From NCBI RefSeq assembly GCF_035510375.1, contig NZ_DATKHG010000035.1: a DNA stretch of 64,000 nucleotides. One strand, written 5' to 3'. The notes beneath the pieces were generated by a model. The model had not been told where the DNA came from. It saw nothing but the letters and a program-made list of their open reading frames with translations, and did no database searches. Positions 33,802 to 42,133 of this stretch are shown here, one piece after another. The stretch comes from Paenibacillus_I sp035510375 (GTDB lineage: Bacteria > Bacillota > Bacilli > Paenibacillales > Paenibacillaceae). The position numbers and the translations under genes are program-made. How positions within the stretch are numbered: the first letter of the stretch is position 1; the number at the start of each line of letters is the position of its first letter.

Positions 33802-34011
33802 ACGCTCACTCCTTTCCGTAACAGTATATGGTCGCGGATGGAGGGATATACGAAAGCGGAAGTGGCAAAATCAACCCGAAACGCCAGCGAAAAATGGCGG
33901 CCGCCGTTTGCTTATTGCGGGGCAGGCATCACGGAGCGGTCCTCACGGTTCCGGCGCCAACCGAACGAAAAGCCCGCCACCGTGAGGCGGCAGGCATGAA
34001 CGAGCTCCGAT

Positions 34012-35148
34012 TCAGTTCTGCATGACGAAATCCTGGCCGACGTCGTCCGTTTCGCGGTAAACCTTCAGCAGCTCATAGCGCGTATTGCGCTGCGCCGGAA
34101 TTTTGCCGGCCTCGCGGATAAGCTCCAGAATAAGGCCGATATTGACTTTGTGGGTCGTGCCCGCGGCCGACACGACGTTCTCCTCGATCATCGTGCTGCC
34201 GAAATCGTTGCAGCCGTAACTCAGCGACAGCTTGCCGATCTCGGGTCCCATCGTCACCCAGGACGACTGGAAGTTGTCGATGTTGTCGAGCGTGATCCGG
34301 CTGATGGCCAGCGTCTTGAGGTACTCCTCGGGCGTCGCCTTCTCGCGCTTCATGTTCGTGTTGTCCGGCTGGAACGTCCACGGGATGAAGGCGAGGAAGC
34401 CTGCCGACGCGTAGCCGTTCGCCAGGCACTCGTCCTGCGCGTCGCGCACCCGGTGCAGGTGCAGGGCCCTTTCCTCCATCGACTCGCCGAAGCCGATGAC
34501 CATCGTCGCCGTCGTATTCATGCCGATCCGGTGGGCCGTCTTCATGACGTCCATCCAATCCGTCCACGAGCCCTTCAGCTTGCTGATCCTGCGGCGGGTC
34601 CGGTCGTCGAGAATTTCCGCGCCGCCGCCCGGCAGAGAGTCGAGCCCCGACTCATGCAAGGCGCGCACGACCTCCTCCAGCGTAAGACCGCCGGATACGT
34701 CCTTCATCTTATGAATTTCCGCCGGCGAGAACGAATGCATCGTAATGTCCGGAAACCGCTGCTTGATCGCGCGCAGCAGATCGGTGTAGTAGGTGAACGG
34801 CAGGTTCGGGTTCGTGCCGCCCTGCATCAGTATTTCAGTTCCGCCTACCTCTATCGTTTCCTTGATTTTAGTGAAAATCGTCTCGTCCGGGAGCACGTAG
34901 CCCTCCGCCGAGCCCGGCGGCCGGTAAAACGCGCAGAAACGGCAGTAAACGTCGCACACGTTCGTATAGTTAATGTTCCGCCCGACCACGAACGTCGCGA
35001 TCGGCTGCGGATGGCGCCGCAGCATGAGCCGGTTGGCGACATGGCCCATTTTCTCGATCTGATCCGATTCGAACAGCGCTGCGGTATCCTCCACGCTGAG
35101 TCGTTCTCCAAGCAAGGCTTGCTCCAGTATGCGGTCCACTTGGCTCAT
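34012..35148 (-). CDS. mqnC: Cyclic dehypoxanthinyl futalosine synthase
   Basis: A 378-residue radical SAM enzyme of the futalosine pathway of menaquinone synthesis. The [4Fe-4S]/SAM motif is Cys65-x3-Cys69-x2-Cys72 (NVCDVYCRFCAFYRPPG). GGTNPNLPFTYYTDLLRAIK and LDSLPGGGAEIL are characteristic of MqnC rather than MqnE. GAAGGAGGG lies upstream. No other mqn gene is adjacent. It implies that menaquinone is made by the alternative route here, unlike in B. subtilis, which uses the chorismate/Men route. Confidence 0.9.
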   Translation of the reverse strand: MSQVDRILEQALLGERLSVEDTAALFESDQIEKMGHVANRLMLRRHPQPIATFVVGRNINYTNVCDVYCRFCAFYRPPGSAEGYVLPDETIFTKIKETIEVGGTEILMQGGTNPNLPFTYYTDLLRAIKQRFPDITMHSFSPAEIHKMKDVSGGLTLEEVVRALHESGLDSLPGGGAEILDDRTRRRISKLKGSWTDWMDVMKTAHRIGMNTTATMVIGFGESMEERALHLHRVRDAQDECLANGYASAGFLAFIPWTFQPDNTNMKREKATPEEYLKTLAISRITLDNIDNFQSSWVTMGPEIGKLSLSYGCNDFGSTMIEENVVSAAGTTHKVNIGLILELIREAGKIPAQRNTRYELLKVYRETDDVGQDFVMQN

Positions 35149-35235
35149 TTCGTTCGGACCCTCCTTCTCCCGGGGAGCCTTCCGCTCCCTGTCTGCCTCA
35201 TCGCGTTGAGACTTACTATAATAAGTATATTAACA

Positions 35236-35272
35236 CAAAAAGGCCTGCTCAGTCACCTGAGAGGCCCGGATT
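35236..35272 (-). terminator. Terminator of the methionine operon
   Basis: GGGCCTCTCAG / CTGAGCAGGCC stem followed by TTTTTGTG on the reverse strand. The stem overlaps the last codons of the upstream aminotransferase/lyase gene. Confidence 0.7.
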
Positions 35273-36446
35273 CGCGAACCGCTTCGGCGAAGCGTTCAAG
35301 CGCCTCGACCAGAATCGAACGCGGACATGCGAGATTGACGCGAAGATACCCCGCACCCTGCCTGCCGAACACCGAGCCTTCGCTGAACGCGACGCCCGCC
35401 CGCTCAAACATCAGCCGCTTGAGCTCCCGCGGATCCTCCGAAACGGCTCGGCAATCCATCCATACCATATACGTGCCTTCCGGCCTGATCGGCTTTACTT
35501 GCGGAATATGGCGCTCCACATAATCGAGCAGCGTCCGCAAATTGCCTTCCAAATAAACGAGCAGCTGGTCCAGCCACTCATCGCCGTGCGTGTAGCTGCT
35601 GACGACCGCGGTCAGGCCGAAAAAGCTTTCCATGTGCAGCGACAACGTCTTCAGCGCGCGATTGTATTTCAGCCTGTGCGCCTCGTTCGGTATAATGACG
35701 GACGCCGCTTGCAAGCCCGCCAGATTGAACGTCTTGCTCGGCGCGATGCAGGTAATGGAAGCCTGCGCGAATGCGTCCGAGACGGAAGCGAACGGCGTAT
35801 GGCGGTGCCCGCCGAATACGAGATCGTGGTGGATCTCGTCGGCGACCACCAGCACGCCGTACCGGAGGCAGATGTCGCCGAGCCGCTCGAGCTCTTCGCG
35901 CGTCCAGACGCGGCCGCCCGGGTTGTGAGGCGAGCACAGCAGCAGCAGCTTGGCCCCTTCCGCCGCCTGGCGCTCAAGCAGCTCGAAATCCATTGTGAAC
36001 CGGCCGTCGCGCTCAACGAGCGCGTTGTCCACGACGGTGCGGCCGTTCATCCGGATCACGTCGTAGAACGGATAATACACCGGCGATTGCAGAATGACGC
36101 CGTCTCCCGGCTCCGTAAACGTCTGGACGATGATGCTGAGCGCAGGCACGATGCCCGGGCTTGAGCTGATCCATTCATGCTTGACGGTCCAGCTGTGGCG
36201 GCGTGACAGCCAGCCGGCGACCGCTTCATAGTATTCGTCCGTCCGGATCGTGTAGCCGTATATGCCCTCCTGCGCCCGCTTCGTAATCGCCTCGACCACC
36301 TCGCGAGGCGGCTCGAAATCCATATCGGCGACCCACAGCGGCAGAATGTCGGCGCGGCCGAACAGCTTCTCCGATTGGTCCCACTTGTAGGAGGCCGTGC
36401 CGCCGCGCGCGACGACCCGGTCAAAATCATATTGACGGCTTGCCAT
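35253..36446 (-). CDS. patB: MalY/PatB-family cystathionine beta-lyase (C-S lyase)
   Basis: A 397-residue PLP enzyme cleaving cystathionine to homocysteine, pyruvate and ammonia. Motifs: LPLWVADMDFEPP, SPGIVPALS, CSPHNPGGRVW, ADEIHHDLVF and the PLP lysine at 238 (APSKTFNLAGLQ). GGGGAGTGATC precedes the ATG. It starts 6 bases after metI and completes the metA-metI-patB transsulfuration operon under the SAM-I riboswitch. Confidence 0.92.
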   Translation of the reverse strand: MASRQYDFDRVVARGGTASYKWDQSEKLFGRADILPLWVADMDFEPPREVVEAITKRAQEGIYGYTIRTDEYYEAVAGWLSRRHSWTVKHEWISSSPGIVPALSIIVQTFTEPGDGVILQSPVYYPFYDVIRMNGRTVVDNALVERDGRFTMDFELLERQAAEGAKLLLLCSPHNPGGRVWTREELERLGDICLRYGVLVVADEIHHDLVFGGHRHTPFASVSDAFAQASITCIAPSKTFNLAGLQAASVIIPNEAHRLKYNRALKTLSLHMESFFGLTAVVSSYTHGDEWLDQLLVYLEGNLRTLLDYVERHIPQVKPIRPEGTYMVWMDCRAVSEDPRELKRLMFERAGVAFSEGSVFGRQGAGYLRVNLACPRSILVEALERFAEAVRESGPLR

Positions 36447-36452
36447 GTCCGA

Positions 36453-37610
36453 TCACTCCCCGATTTCCCGTGCGGCCGCGTCGAGCGCGCCGCCAAGATC
36501 CTCAATCAAATCATCCGCATGCTCGATGCCTACGGAGAACCGGAGAAGACGGTCGTCCACGCCGATCTTGCGGCGGATTTCCTCCGGAATGTCCGCATGC
36601 GTCTGGACGGCCGGGTACGTCATCAGCGATTCGACGCCGCCGAGGCTCTCGGCGAACGCAATCAGCCTGATGTGGCGGAGAATCGGCTCGACATACCGGG
36701 CATCCTTCAGGCGAAATGAGAAAATGCCGGTATTGCCCGACGACTGCCGGTTCTGCACCTCGTGTCCCGGATGGTGGGGCAGCGCCGGGTAATACACCTC
36801 TTCGACCGCCGGATGCTCCAGCAGAAATTCCGCCAGCCGCGTCGCGTTGTACTGGTGGCGCTCCATGCGAAGCGCCAGCGTCTTCATGCCGCGCATCAGC
36901 AGCCACGAATCCTGCGGCCCGAGCACGGCGCCGATCGAATTATGGAGGAAAAACATCCGCTCCGACAGCTCCTTGCCCTTCGTGACGATCAGGCCCGCGA
37001 GCACGTCGTTATGTCCGCCGAGGTATTTGGTCGCGCTATGGATGATGATGTCCGCGCCGAGCTCGATCGGGCGCTGGAAGAACGGCGTGAGCAGCGTGTT
37101 GTCGACGATGACGAGCAGTCCTTTGCTTCTCGCCCATTCGCTGACCCGCGCCAGATCGGTGATCATCATGAGCGGATTGGTCGGCGTCTCGATCAGAACC
37201 GCCTTCGTGTTCGGCCGGCGAAGCGACTCCAGCCCGTCGAGATCGTTCGTGTCGACGTAGGAGGCGGTCACGCCGAAGCGCGACATGATTTTCTCCAGCA
37301 GCCGGTATGTACCGCCGTACAGATCCAGCGATACGAGCAGGTGGTCCCCCTGGCCGAACAGCGCGAAGATCGTCTGCAGCGCCGCCATGCCCGAGCTGCA
37401 GGCAAAGCCGGCGTCGCCGCTCTCCAGCTCGGCCGCGGCCGCCTCCAGCACGGAGCGGGTCGGATTTTTCGTCCGAGAGTAGTCGAAGCCCGTGCTTTCG
37501 CCCAGCTTCGGGTGGCGGAACGCGGTCGCCTGATAAACCGGGTAGCTTACCGCTCCGGTTACGGGTTCGTTTTGTGATCCGATCTGTGCCAAACGGCTTT
37601 CGATTTTCAT
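36453..37610 (-). CDS. metI: Cystathionine gamma-synthase / O-acetylhomoserine (thiol)-lyase
   Basis: A 385-residue member of the Cys/Met-metabolism PLP family. It shows SYPVYQATAFRHP, the PLP lysine at 195 (HSATKYLGGH), ETPTNPLM and SLGGVESLMTYPA. It probably couples O-acetylhomoserine to cysteine, forming cystathionine. The start MKIESRL is preceded by AAGGAG nine bases upstream; an ATG six codons earlier lacks a site. It sits between metA and patB. Confidence 0.93.
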   Translation of the reverse strand: MKIESRLAQIGSQNEPVTGAVSYPVYQATAFRHPKLGESTGFDYSRTKNPTRSVLEAAAAELESGDAGFACSSGMAALQTIFALFGQGDHLLVSLDLYGGTYRLLEKIMSRFGVTASYVDTNDLDGLESLRRPNTKAVLIETPTNPLMMITDLARVSEWARSKGLLVIVDNTLLTPFFQRPIELGADIIIHSATKYLGGHNDVLAGLIVTKGKELSERMFFLHNSIGAVLGPQDSWLLMRGMKTLALRMERHQYNATRLAEFLLEHPAVEEVYYPALPHHPGHEVQNRQSSGNTGIFSFRLKDARYVEPILRHIRLIAFAESLGGVESLMTYPAVQTHADIPEEIRRKIGVDDRLLRFSVGIEHADDLIEDLGGALDAAAREIGE

Positions 37611-37661
37611 GAACGGATGCTCCTTCATCGTTTAGTATTTTCCGTGCTGCCGGGCGGCGGC

Positions 37662-38579
37662 TCAGATGCCGGCTCCCAGATCGTAAGGCGTCTGCTGGTA
37701 CACATAATAGTTCAGCCAGTTCGAGAACAGCAGGTTGGCGTGCGCGCGCCACGAGGACAGCGGCAGCCTCGCCGGGTCGTCGCCCGGAAAATAGTTTTTC
37801 GGCACGTCGATGCGCAGCCCCTTGGCCTTGTCGCGGTCATACTCCCATTTCAGCGACAGCGGATCGTACTCCGAATGGCCGGTGACGAAAATTTGCTTCC
37901 CGTCCTTCGACGCCACCAGATAGACGCCCGAGTCCGGCGATTCGGACAGCACCTCGAGGCTGTCGACCTTGTCGATATCCGAACGCAGCACATCCGTATG
38001 GCGCGACTGCGGGACGAAGAAAAGCTCGTCGAAGCCGCGCAGCAGCGGTATGTTGCGCTTCACCACCGTGTGCGGGAACACGCCGAATATTTTCTCGGGC
38101 ACGTCGTACTTGGGGATGCCGTAATGGTGGTACAGCCCCGCCTGGGCGGCCCAACAAATATGGAACGTCGAGGTGACCGAGCGGCGGGACCAGTCCATGA
38201 TGTCCTTTAATTCTTCCCAATACGTCACTTCCTCGAACGGCAGGTGCTCCACCGGCGCGCCGGTGATGATCATGCCGTCGTAATACTGGTGGGCGATATC
38301 GTCGAACGTTTTGTAGAAAGACTCCAGATGCTCAGCGGACGTATTCTTGGAGGTATGGGTCTTCGGATGGAGCAGCACGACCTCCACCTGCAGCGGCGTA
38401 TTGCCGATCAGGCGCAAAATCTGGGTTTCCGTCGTCTCCTTCGTCGGCATCAGATTCAGAATCGCGATGCGCAGCGGTCGGATATCCTGGTGAAAAGCGA
38501 CCGACTCGTCCATGACGAAAATGTTCTCGTTTGCTAAAATTTCTTTGGCCGGCAGGTTGTCCGGAACTTTAATCGGCAT
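37662..38579 (-). CDS. metA: Homoserine O-acetyltransferase, MetA type
   Basis: A 305-residue MetA enzyme. The catalytic Cys142 (FHICWAAQAG) and the His235/Glu237 pair (GHSEYDP) are present. Residue 111 is Glu (GAPVEHL); in this family Glu111 goes with acetyl-CoA and Gly111 with succinyl-CoA, so it should make O-acetylhomoserine, as in B. cereus. First gene of the methionine operon; AAAGGAG upstream. Confidence 0.95.
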   Translation of the reverse strand: MPIKVPDNLPAKEILANENIFVMDESVAFHQDIRPLRIAILNLMPTKETTETQILRLIGNTPLQVEVVLLHPKTHTSKNTSAEHLESFYKTFDDIAHQYYDGMIITGAPVEHLPFEEVTYWEELKDIMDWSRRSVTSTFHICWAAQAGLYHHYGIPKYDVPEKIFGVFPHTVVKRNIPLLRGFDELFFVPQSRHTDVLRSDIDKVDSLEVLSESPDSGVYLVASKDGKQIFVTGHSEYDPLSLKWEYDRDKAKGLRIDVPKNYFPGDDPARLPLSSWRAHANLLFSNWLNYYVYQQTPYDLGAGI

Positions 38580-38631
38580 GCAGGCTCACTCCTTTGTAAG
38601 ATTTGGCATCGCATCAAAAGCTTGAAGGGAG

Positions 38632-38795
38632 AGAGCAGAAAGAAGACCCTCTCTCACAGAGAAAGGGTCGGTTGGCTTATCACTCATGTCCCTCTCTCAT
38701 CTCTCAGAAACGAACGTTTCCGCAAGAATTAGCACCGTGCTTATCGCCGGTTGCCGGGCTTCATCGGGCTAGTCCCTCCGCCTGCTCTTGATAAG
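38632..38795 (-). ncRNA. SAM-I (S-box) riboswitch
   Basis: On the reverse strand the aptamer (38795-38676) begins CTTATCAAGAGCAGGCGGAG and contains GCCCGATGAAGCCCGGCAAC, GGTGCTAATTC and the closing GTGATAAG, all S-box consensus elements. A terminator hairpin follows (GACCCT ... AGGGTC, then CTTCTTTCT). High SAM should stop transcription of metA-metI-patB. Confidence 0.95.
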
Positions 38796-38836
38796 AAAGA
38801 AAGTATTTAATTGTCCTCGAACTTTCGTTGCTTTTT

Positions 38837-38865
38837 AGTGTACCTCATTCCGCAATCCCCGTCAA
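38837..38865 (-). promoter_or_regulatory. Promoter of the SAM-I leader
   Basis: TTGACG and TACACT with a 17-bp spacer on the reverse strand, about 40 bases before the aptamer. Confidence 0.75.
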
Positions 38866-39115
38866 GAACACGGAACACGGAACGGCGCATCAGCGCTGCA
38901 TGAACACGCGCAACACGAACCGCCTCTGGCCGCGGGCGGCCCGCTTTTTCGGCGTCACCTTCCCCCGCCAGGGCGAATACACTGGCTGTAGGCGCCCGGT
39001 TCCCCTTTTTCATGCTTGTATGGAGCGGACGGGCGGGAGTATACTAGACAAGGATTGACACGCTTTTCGCCTTCGGGCGGGTGTCGAAAATGACGTTAAA
39101 GGAGTGCTTGCGATT

Positions 39116-39226
39116 ATGGAAGGCGACCGATCCGCACCCGACGGCTGCTTGTACATGTGCATAACCGGATATCGTCCGGGTCAGCGGAAGCCGGCCATGA
39201 CCGCGCTGCTCTTCATGCCATCGTGA
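39116..39226 (+). CDS. Possible 36-residue upstream reading frame before corA
   Basis: AAAGGAG lies 11 bases before an ATG that opens 36 codons (ending KPAMTALLFMPS). TTGTAT and TATACT spaced by 18 bp near 39015-39044 could be the promoter, and a hairpin (CGCCTTCGGGCG type) lies between. It resembles a leader peptide in position, 90 bases before corA, but has no similarity that I can name and may be chance. The rest of 38866-39316 holds no supported gene. Confidence 0.25.
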   Translation: MEGDRSAPDGCLYMCITGYRPGQRKPAMTALLFMPS

Positions 39227-39316
39227 GCGCAGCCGCGTGAATAGCCGTCACCCTCGCTTCCCGCCGATATCCGCGGTTCTTGGGCAATTACGGATGAGCG
39301 AGAGGAGTGAACGCGG

Positions 39317-40252
39317 ATGAAAATCCGGCTGGTGAACAACGGCGTATTTACGGTGGAGGAAGACATTCAGGCCGCGCTCGTACCGCCGATCGAAGGGTTC
39401 TATTGGATCGACGCGGACGTGGAGGATCTGGCCGTGCTGCAGCCGCTTTTCGGGCTGCATGAGCTGGCGGTAGAGGACAGCATGACGGAAGAGGAGCAGC
39501 GTCCCAAAATCGAAGTGCACGACGGCCATTATTTTATCGTCATCAACAGCATCCGGTTCGACGACGAGGAAATTTTTCTGCGCGCGTTGAACATTTTTCT
39601 CGGACGCCACTATATCATTACCGTGACCAAGCAGAAAATCAACGAGCTGCGCGCGGTCAAGCCGCTGCTTCTGGAGCAAGAAGTCAACCGGCCCGACCGG
39701 TTTCTTTATCATATCGTCGACCTCGTCGTCGACAATTATTTCGTCGTTGGCGACCGGATTGACGCCCGCATCGAGAAGCTTGAGGAGGACATCCTCATGC
39801 ACACGAAGAAATCGCACCTGGAAGAAATTATTGGCTTGCGAAGCGAGATTCTGTGGCTGAAAAAGGTGCTCGGTCCGCAGAAGGAGGTCATCGCCGCCCT
39901 CAACAAGCGCGACCTGAAGCTGATCGACGACCAGCTGCAGAAATATTTCCACGACATTTACGAGAACGCCGTGAAAATCGCCGAGGCGTTCGAGACCTAC
40001 CGTGACCTGATGGGCAACTTGCGCGAGGCGTACCAATCGAGCCTGGCGGGGCGCGCGAACGAAATCATGCGCGTATTCACCGCGCTGACCACCATTTTCA
40101 TGCCGCTGACTTTCCTGACCGGCATATACGGCATGAACTTCGACTACATTCCCGGCCTTCGTACGCCCGGCGGCTCCATCATCCTGCTGGGGTTCATGCT
40201 GGTGCTCGGCTTCGGCATGTACTACTTTTTCCGCAAGAAGGATTGGCTGTAG
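39317..40252 (+). CDS. corA: CorA-family magnesium/divalent cation channel
   Basis: A 311-residue CorA protein. The long N-terminal cytoplasmic funnel is rich in acidic and helical sequence; the C-terminus has two transmembrane helices, the first ending in the selectivity signature YGMNF (GMN at 272-274), the second at about 286-303, and the tail FRKKDWL. GAGAGGAGTG upstream. It pentamerises to carry Mg2+ inward. Monocistronic, with its own strong terminator. Confidence 0.95.
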   Translation: MKIRLVNNGVFTVEEDIQAALVPPIEGFYWIDADVEDLAVLQPLFGLHELAVEDSMTEEEQRPKIEVHDGHYFIVINSIRFDDEEIFLRALNIFLGRHYIITVTKQKINELRAVKPLLLEQEVNRPDRFLYHIVDLVVDNYFVVGDRIDARIEKLEEDILMHTKKSHLEEIIGLRSEILWLKKVLGPQKEVIAALNKRDLKLIDDQLQKYFHDIYENAVKIAEAFETYRDLMGNLREAYQSSLAGRANEIMRVFTALTTIFMPLTFLTGIYGMNFDYIPGLRTPGGSIILLGFMLVLGFGMYYFFRKKDWL

Positions 40253-40263
40253 TCTGCTGCTGG

Positions 40264-40305
40264 AAAGCCGGTCCGGCGCCTAATGGCGCCGGGCCGGCTT
40301 TTTGC
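40264..40305 (+). terminator. Intrinsic terminator of corA
   Basis: AAGCCGGTCCGGCGCC / GGCGCCGGGCCGGCTT stem with loop TAAT, then TTTTTGCG. Confidence 0.9.
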
Positions 40306-40381
40306 GTTGCGGAACGGTTAAGACGATAAGCGCACGCCGCGGGTTTCGTGTGCCGCTCGGTTCGCCCGTTGCTGCCGCCCG

Positions 40382-40630
40382 TTAGCGGCACGCGATGCCG
40401 CTAACGGGAGTATTATCCGCCATTTGGACGCGTTAGCGGCACGCGGTGCCGCTAACCCGCCGCCCGCACCGGTTTCGCCCGTTACTGTCGTCCGTTAACG
40501 GCACGCGGTGCCGCTAACGGGGCGATTTTCCGACATTTGGGCTGGCTAGCGGCATTTCGTGCCGCTAACCCACCGCCCGCCGCGGTTTCACGCGTTGCTG
40601 CCGCCCGTTAGCGGCACGCGATGCCGCTAA
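40382..40630. repeat. Composite palindromic repeat cluster 2 (5 palindromes)
   Basis: Five 23-bp palindromes begin at 40382, 40433, 40495, 40546 and 40608 (spacings 51, 62, 51, 62). Arms are TTAGCGGCA (variants TTAACGGCA, CTAGCGGCA) and TGCCGCTAA. The 28-bp spacers after the first and third share TTTTCCG/TTATCCG-CATTTGG; the 39-bp spacers share GGTTTC and CCG. A decayed copy seems to precede the cluster near 40331-40360. It occupies the 3'-3' gap between corA and the MFS gene. Confidence 0.85.
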
Positions 40631-40672
40631 CGGACGGCCCGCGCCAGTTCGCGCGTTTCCGCCGCGAGTTTG

Positions 40673-41953
40673 TCACACCGGCACGCCCGGTTCGTGCGCA
40701 AGCGCTTCGCGCCGCCCCTGCGCGAGATCGACGCGCGTGAGCAGCCAAATGCCGATGACGAAAAAAGCGATCAGCGATACGATCGCCAGCCGGCTTGAGC
40801 CCGTAATCGTCCCCGTCACCGCAAATACGAACGGTCCCGCAATCGACGCGAACTTGCTCGACAGGCTCAAGAAGCCGAAAAACTCGCCCGACCGCGACGG
40901 CGGAACGAGATTCGCATAGATCGAGCGCGCTGTCGCCTGACTGCCGCCCTGCACGAGTCCGACCATAATCGCGAGCGCATAGAAATGCGCGGCCGTCGAC
41001 ATAAAATAACCGAGCACGACGATCAAGACGTATACGGCCAGCGAGACGTACAGCGCGCGCTTCGCCCCCGCCTTGACGGCAAACCGGCCGAACAGAAGCG
41101 TGCTGGGGAACCCTACGAACTGCGTGATCAGCAGCGCGATAATCAAATGGCTCATCTCGATCCCGATGCCGCTGCCGTACACGGTCGCCATCAGAATGAT
41201 CGTATTGATGCCGTCATTGAAAAACCAGTACGCAAGCATGTATTTCATTAATTGCGGATAACGGCGGATATTGCGGAACGTTCGGGCGACATTGCCGAAT
41301 CCGGTGCGGACAACCGCGCCGAGCTTCATTCCCCGGTTGCGCGGCCGGTCCTTGACGCTCCGGAACAAGGGAATCGAGAACAGCAGCCACCATATGCCGA
41401 CAGTCACGAACACCAGCTGCGTGGCCGTCGTCTGGTCCGGGAAACCGAGCATCTCCCAGCCCTGGATCATGACGACGTTGACCGCGAGCAGCAGCCCGCC
41501 GCCGATATAGCCCATGGCATAGCCCTGCGCGCTGACCTTGTCCCGGTTCTCCAGCGGCACCAGATCCGTAAGCAGCGCATCGTAAAACGTATTGCCCCCG
41601 GCATAGCCGACCGTGCCGATGATGACGAGCACCGAGGCCAGCAGCCAATCGCCCTCACCGATGAGCGCCGAAGCAACGCTGGCCAAGGCGCCAACCAGCA
41701 TAAACACGCCGAGAAACCGCACCTTCGAGCCCCGATAGTCGGCAATGGCGCCGAGCACGGGAGACAGCAGCGCCACGAGCAGCGTGGCGACCGTCTGCGT
41801 GAAGCCCCAATAATTTTCAGCCGTATTGTCCGCCAAACCCTTGCCCGCGACCGATTCGTAAAATACCGGCATGACCGCCGCCAGCATCGTCGTCACAAAC
41901 GCGGAATTGGCCCAGTCGTACATGATCCAGGCCCGTATCGTTTTTCGCTCCAT
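40673..41953 (-). CDS. MFS transporter, UMF1/Atg22-like family
   Basis: A 426-residue, ~12-TM transporter. MYDWANSAFVTTMLAAVMPV at the N-terminus, AIADYRGSK in loop 2-3 and AYWFFNDGINTIILMA mark the UMF1 (vacuole effluxer-like) family found in many bacteria. Substrate unknown; amino acid or metabolite efflux is assumed. Start at 41953 is set by GGAGGAGGG. It is divergent from a LysR regulator, which may control it. Confidence 0.85.
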   Translation of the reverse strand: MERKTIRAWIMYDWANSAFVTTMLAAVMPVFYESVAGKGLADNTAENYWGFTQTVATLLVALLSPVLGAIADYRGSKVRFLGVFMLVGALASVASALIGEGDWLLASVLVIIGTVGYAGGNTFYDALLTDLVPLENRDKVSAQGYAMGYIGGGLLLAVNVVMIQGWEMLGFPDQTTATQLVFVTVGIWWLLFSIPLFRSVKDRPRNRGMKLGAVVRTGFGNVARTFRNIRRYPQLMKYMLAYWFFNDGINTIILMATVYGSGIGIEMSHLIIALLITQFVGFPSTLLFGRFAVKAGAKRALYVSLAVYVLIVVLGYFMSTAAHFYALAIMVGLVQGGSQATARSIYANLVPPSRSGEFFGFLSLSSKFASIAGPFVFAVTGTITGSSRLAIVSLIAFFVIGIWLLTRVDLAQGRREALAHEPGVPV

Positions 41954-42045
41954 TCGGTCCCTCCTCCATCGATCTCTTGCCAAGCGAAAACATTCGACAT
42001 CCCTCGCGCCAATCCTGCCGCATCCGCGCACAGGCGGCGGCCAAA

Positions 42046-42074
42046 TTGCCGCGGGCAGGCGGATAGCCTATAAT
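42046..42074 (+). promoter_or_regulatory. Promoter of the LysR gene
   Basis: TTGCCG and TATAAT with a 17-bp spacer, about 60 bases before the LysR start. Confidence 0.6.
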
Positions 42075-42133
42075 AATACATATATGCCGTTAGGGCGCAA
42101 CCATGAGGCGAGCGGCCAGGGGAGTGATTGACG

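Noticed and set aside
38828..39058. Small forward frame upstream of corA
   Set aside because: Antisense to the promoter region of the SAM-I leader, no ribosome binding site, no recognisable sequence.
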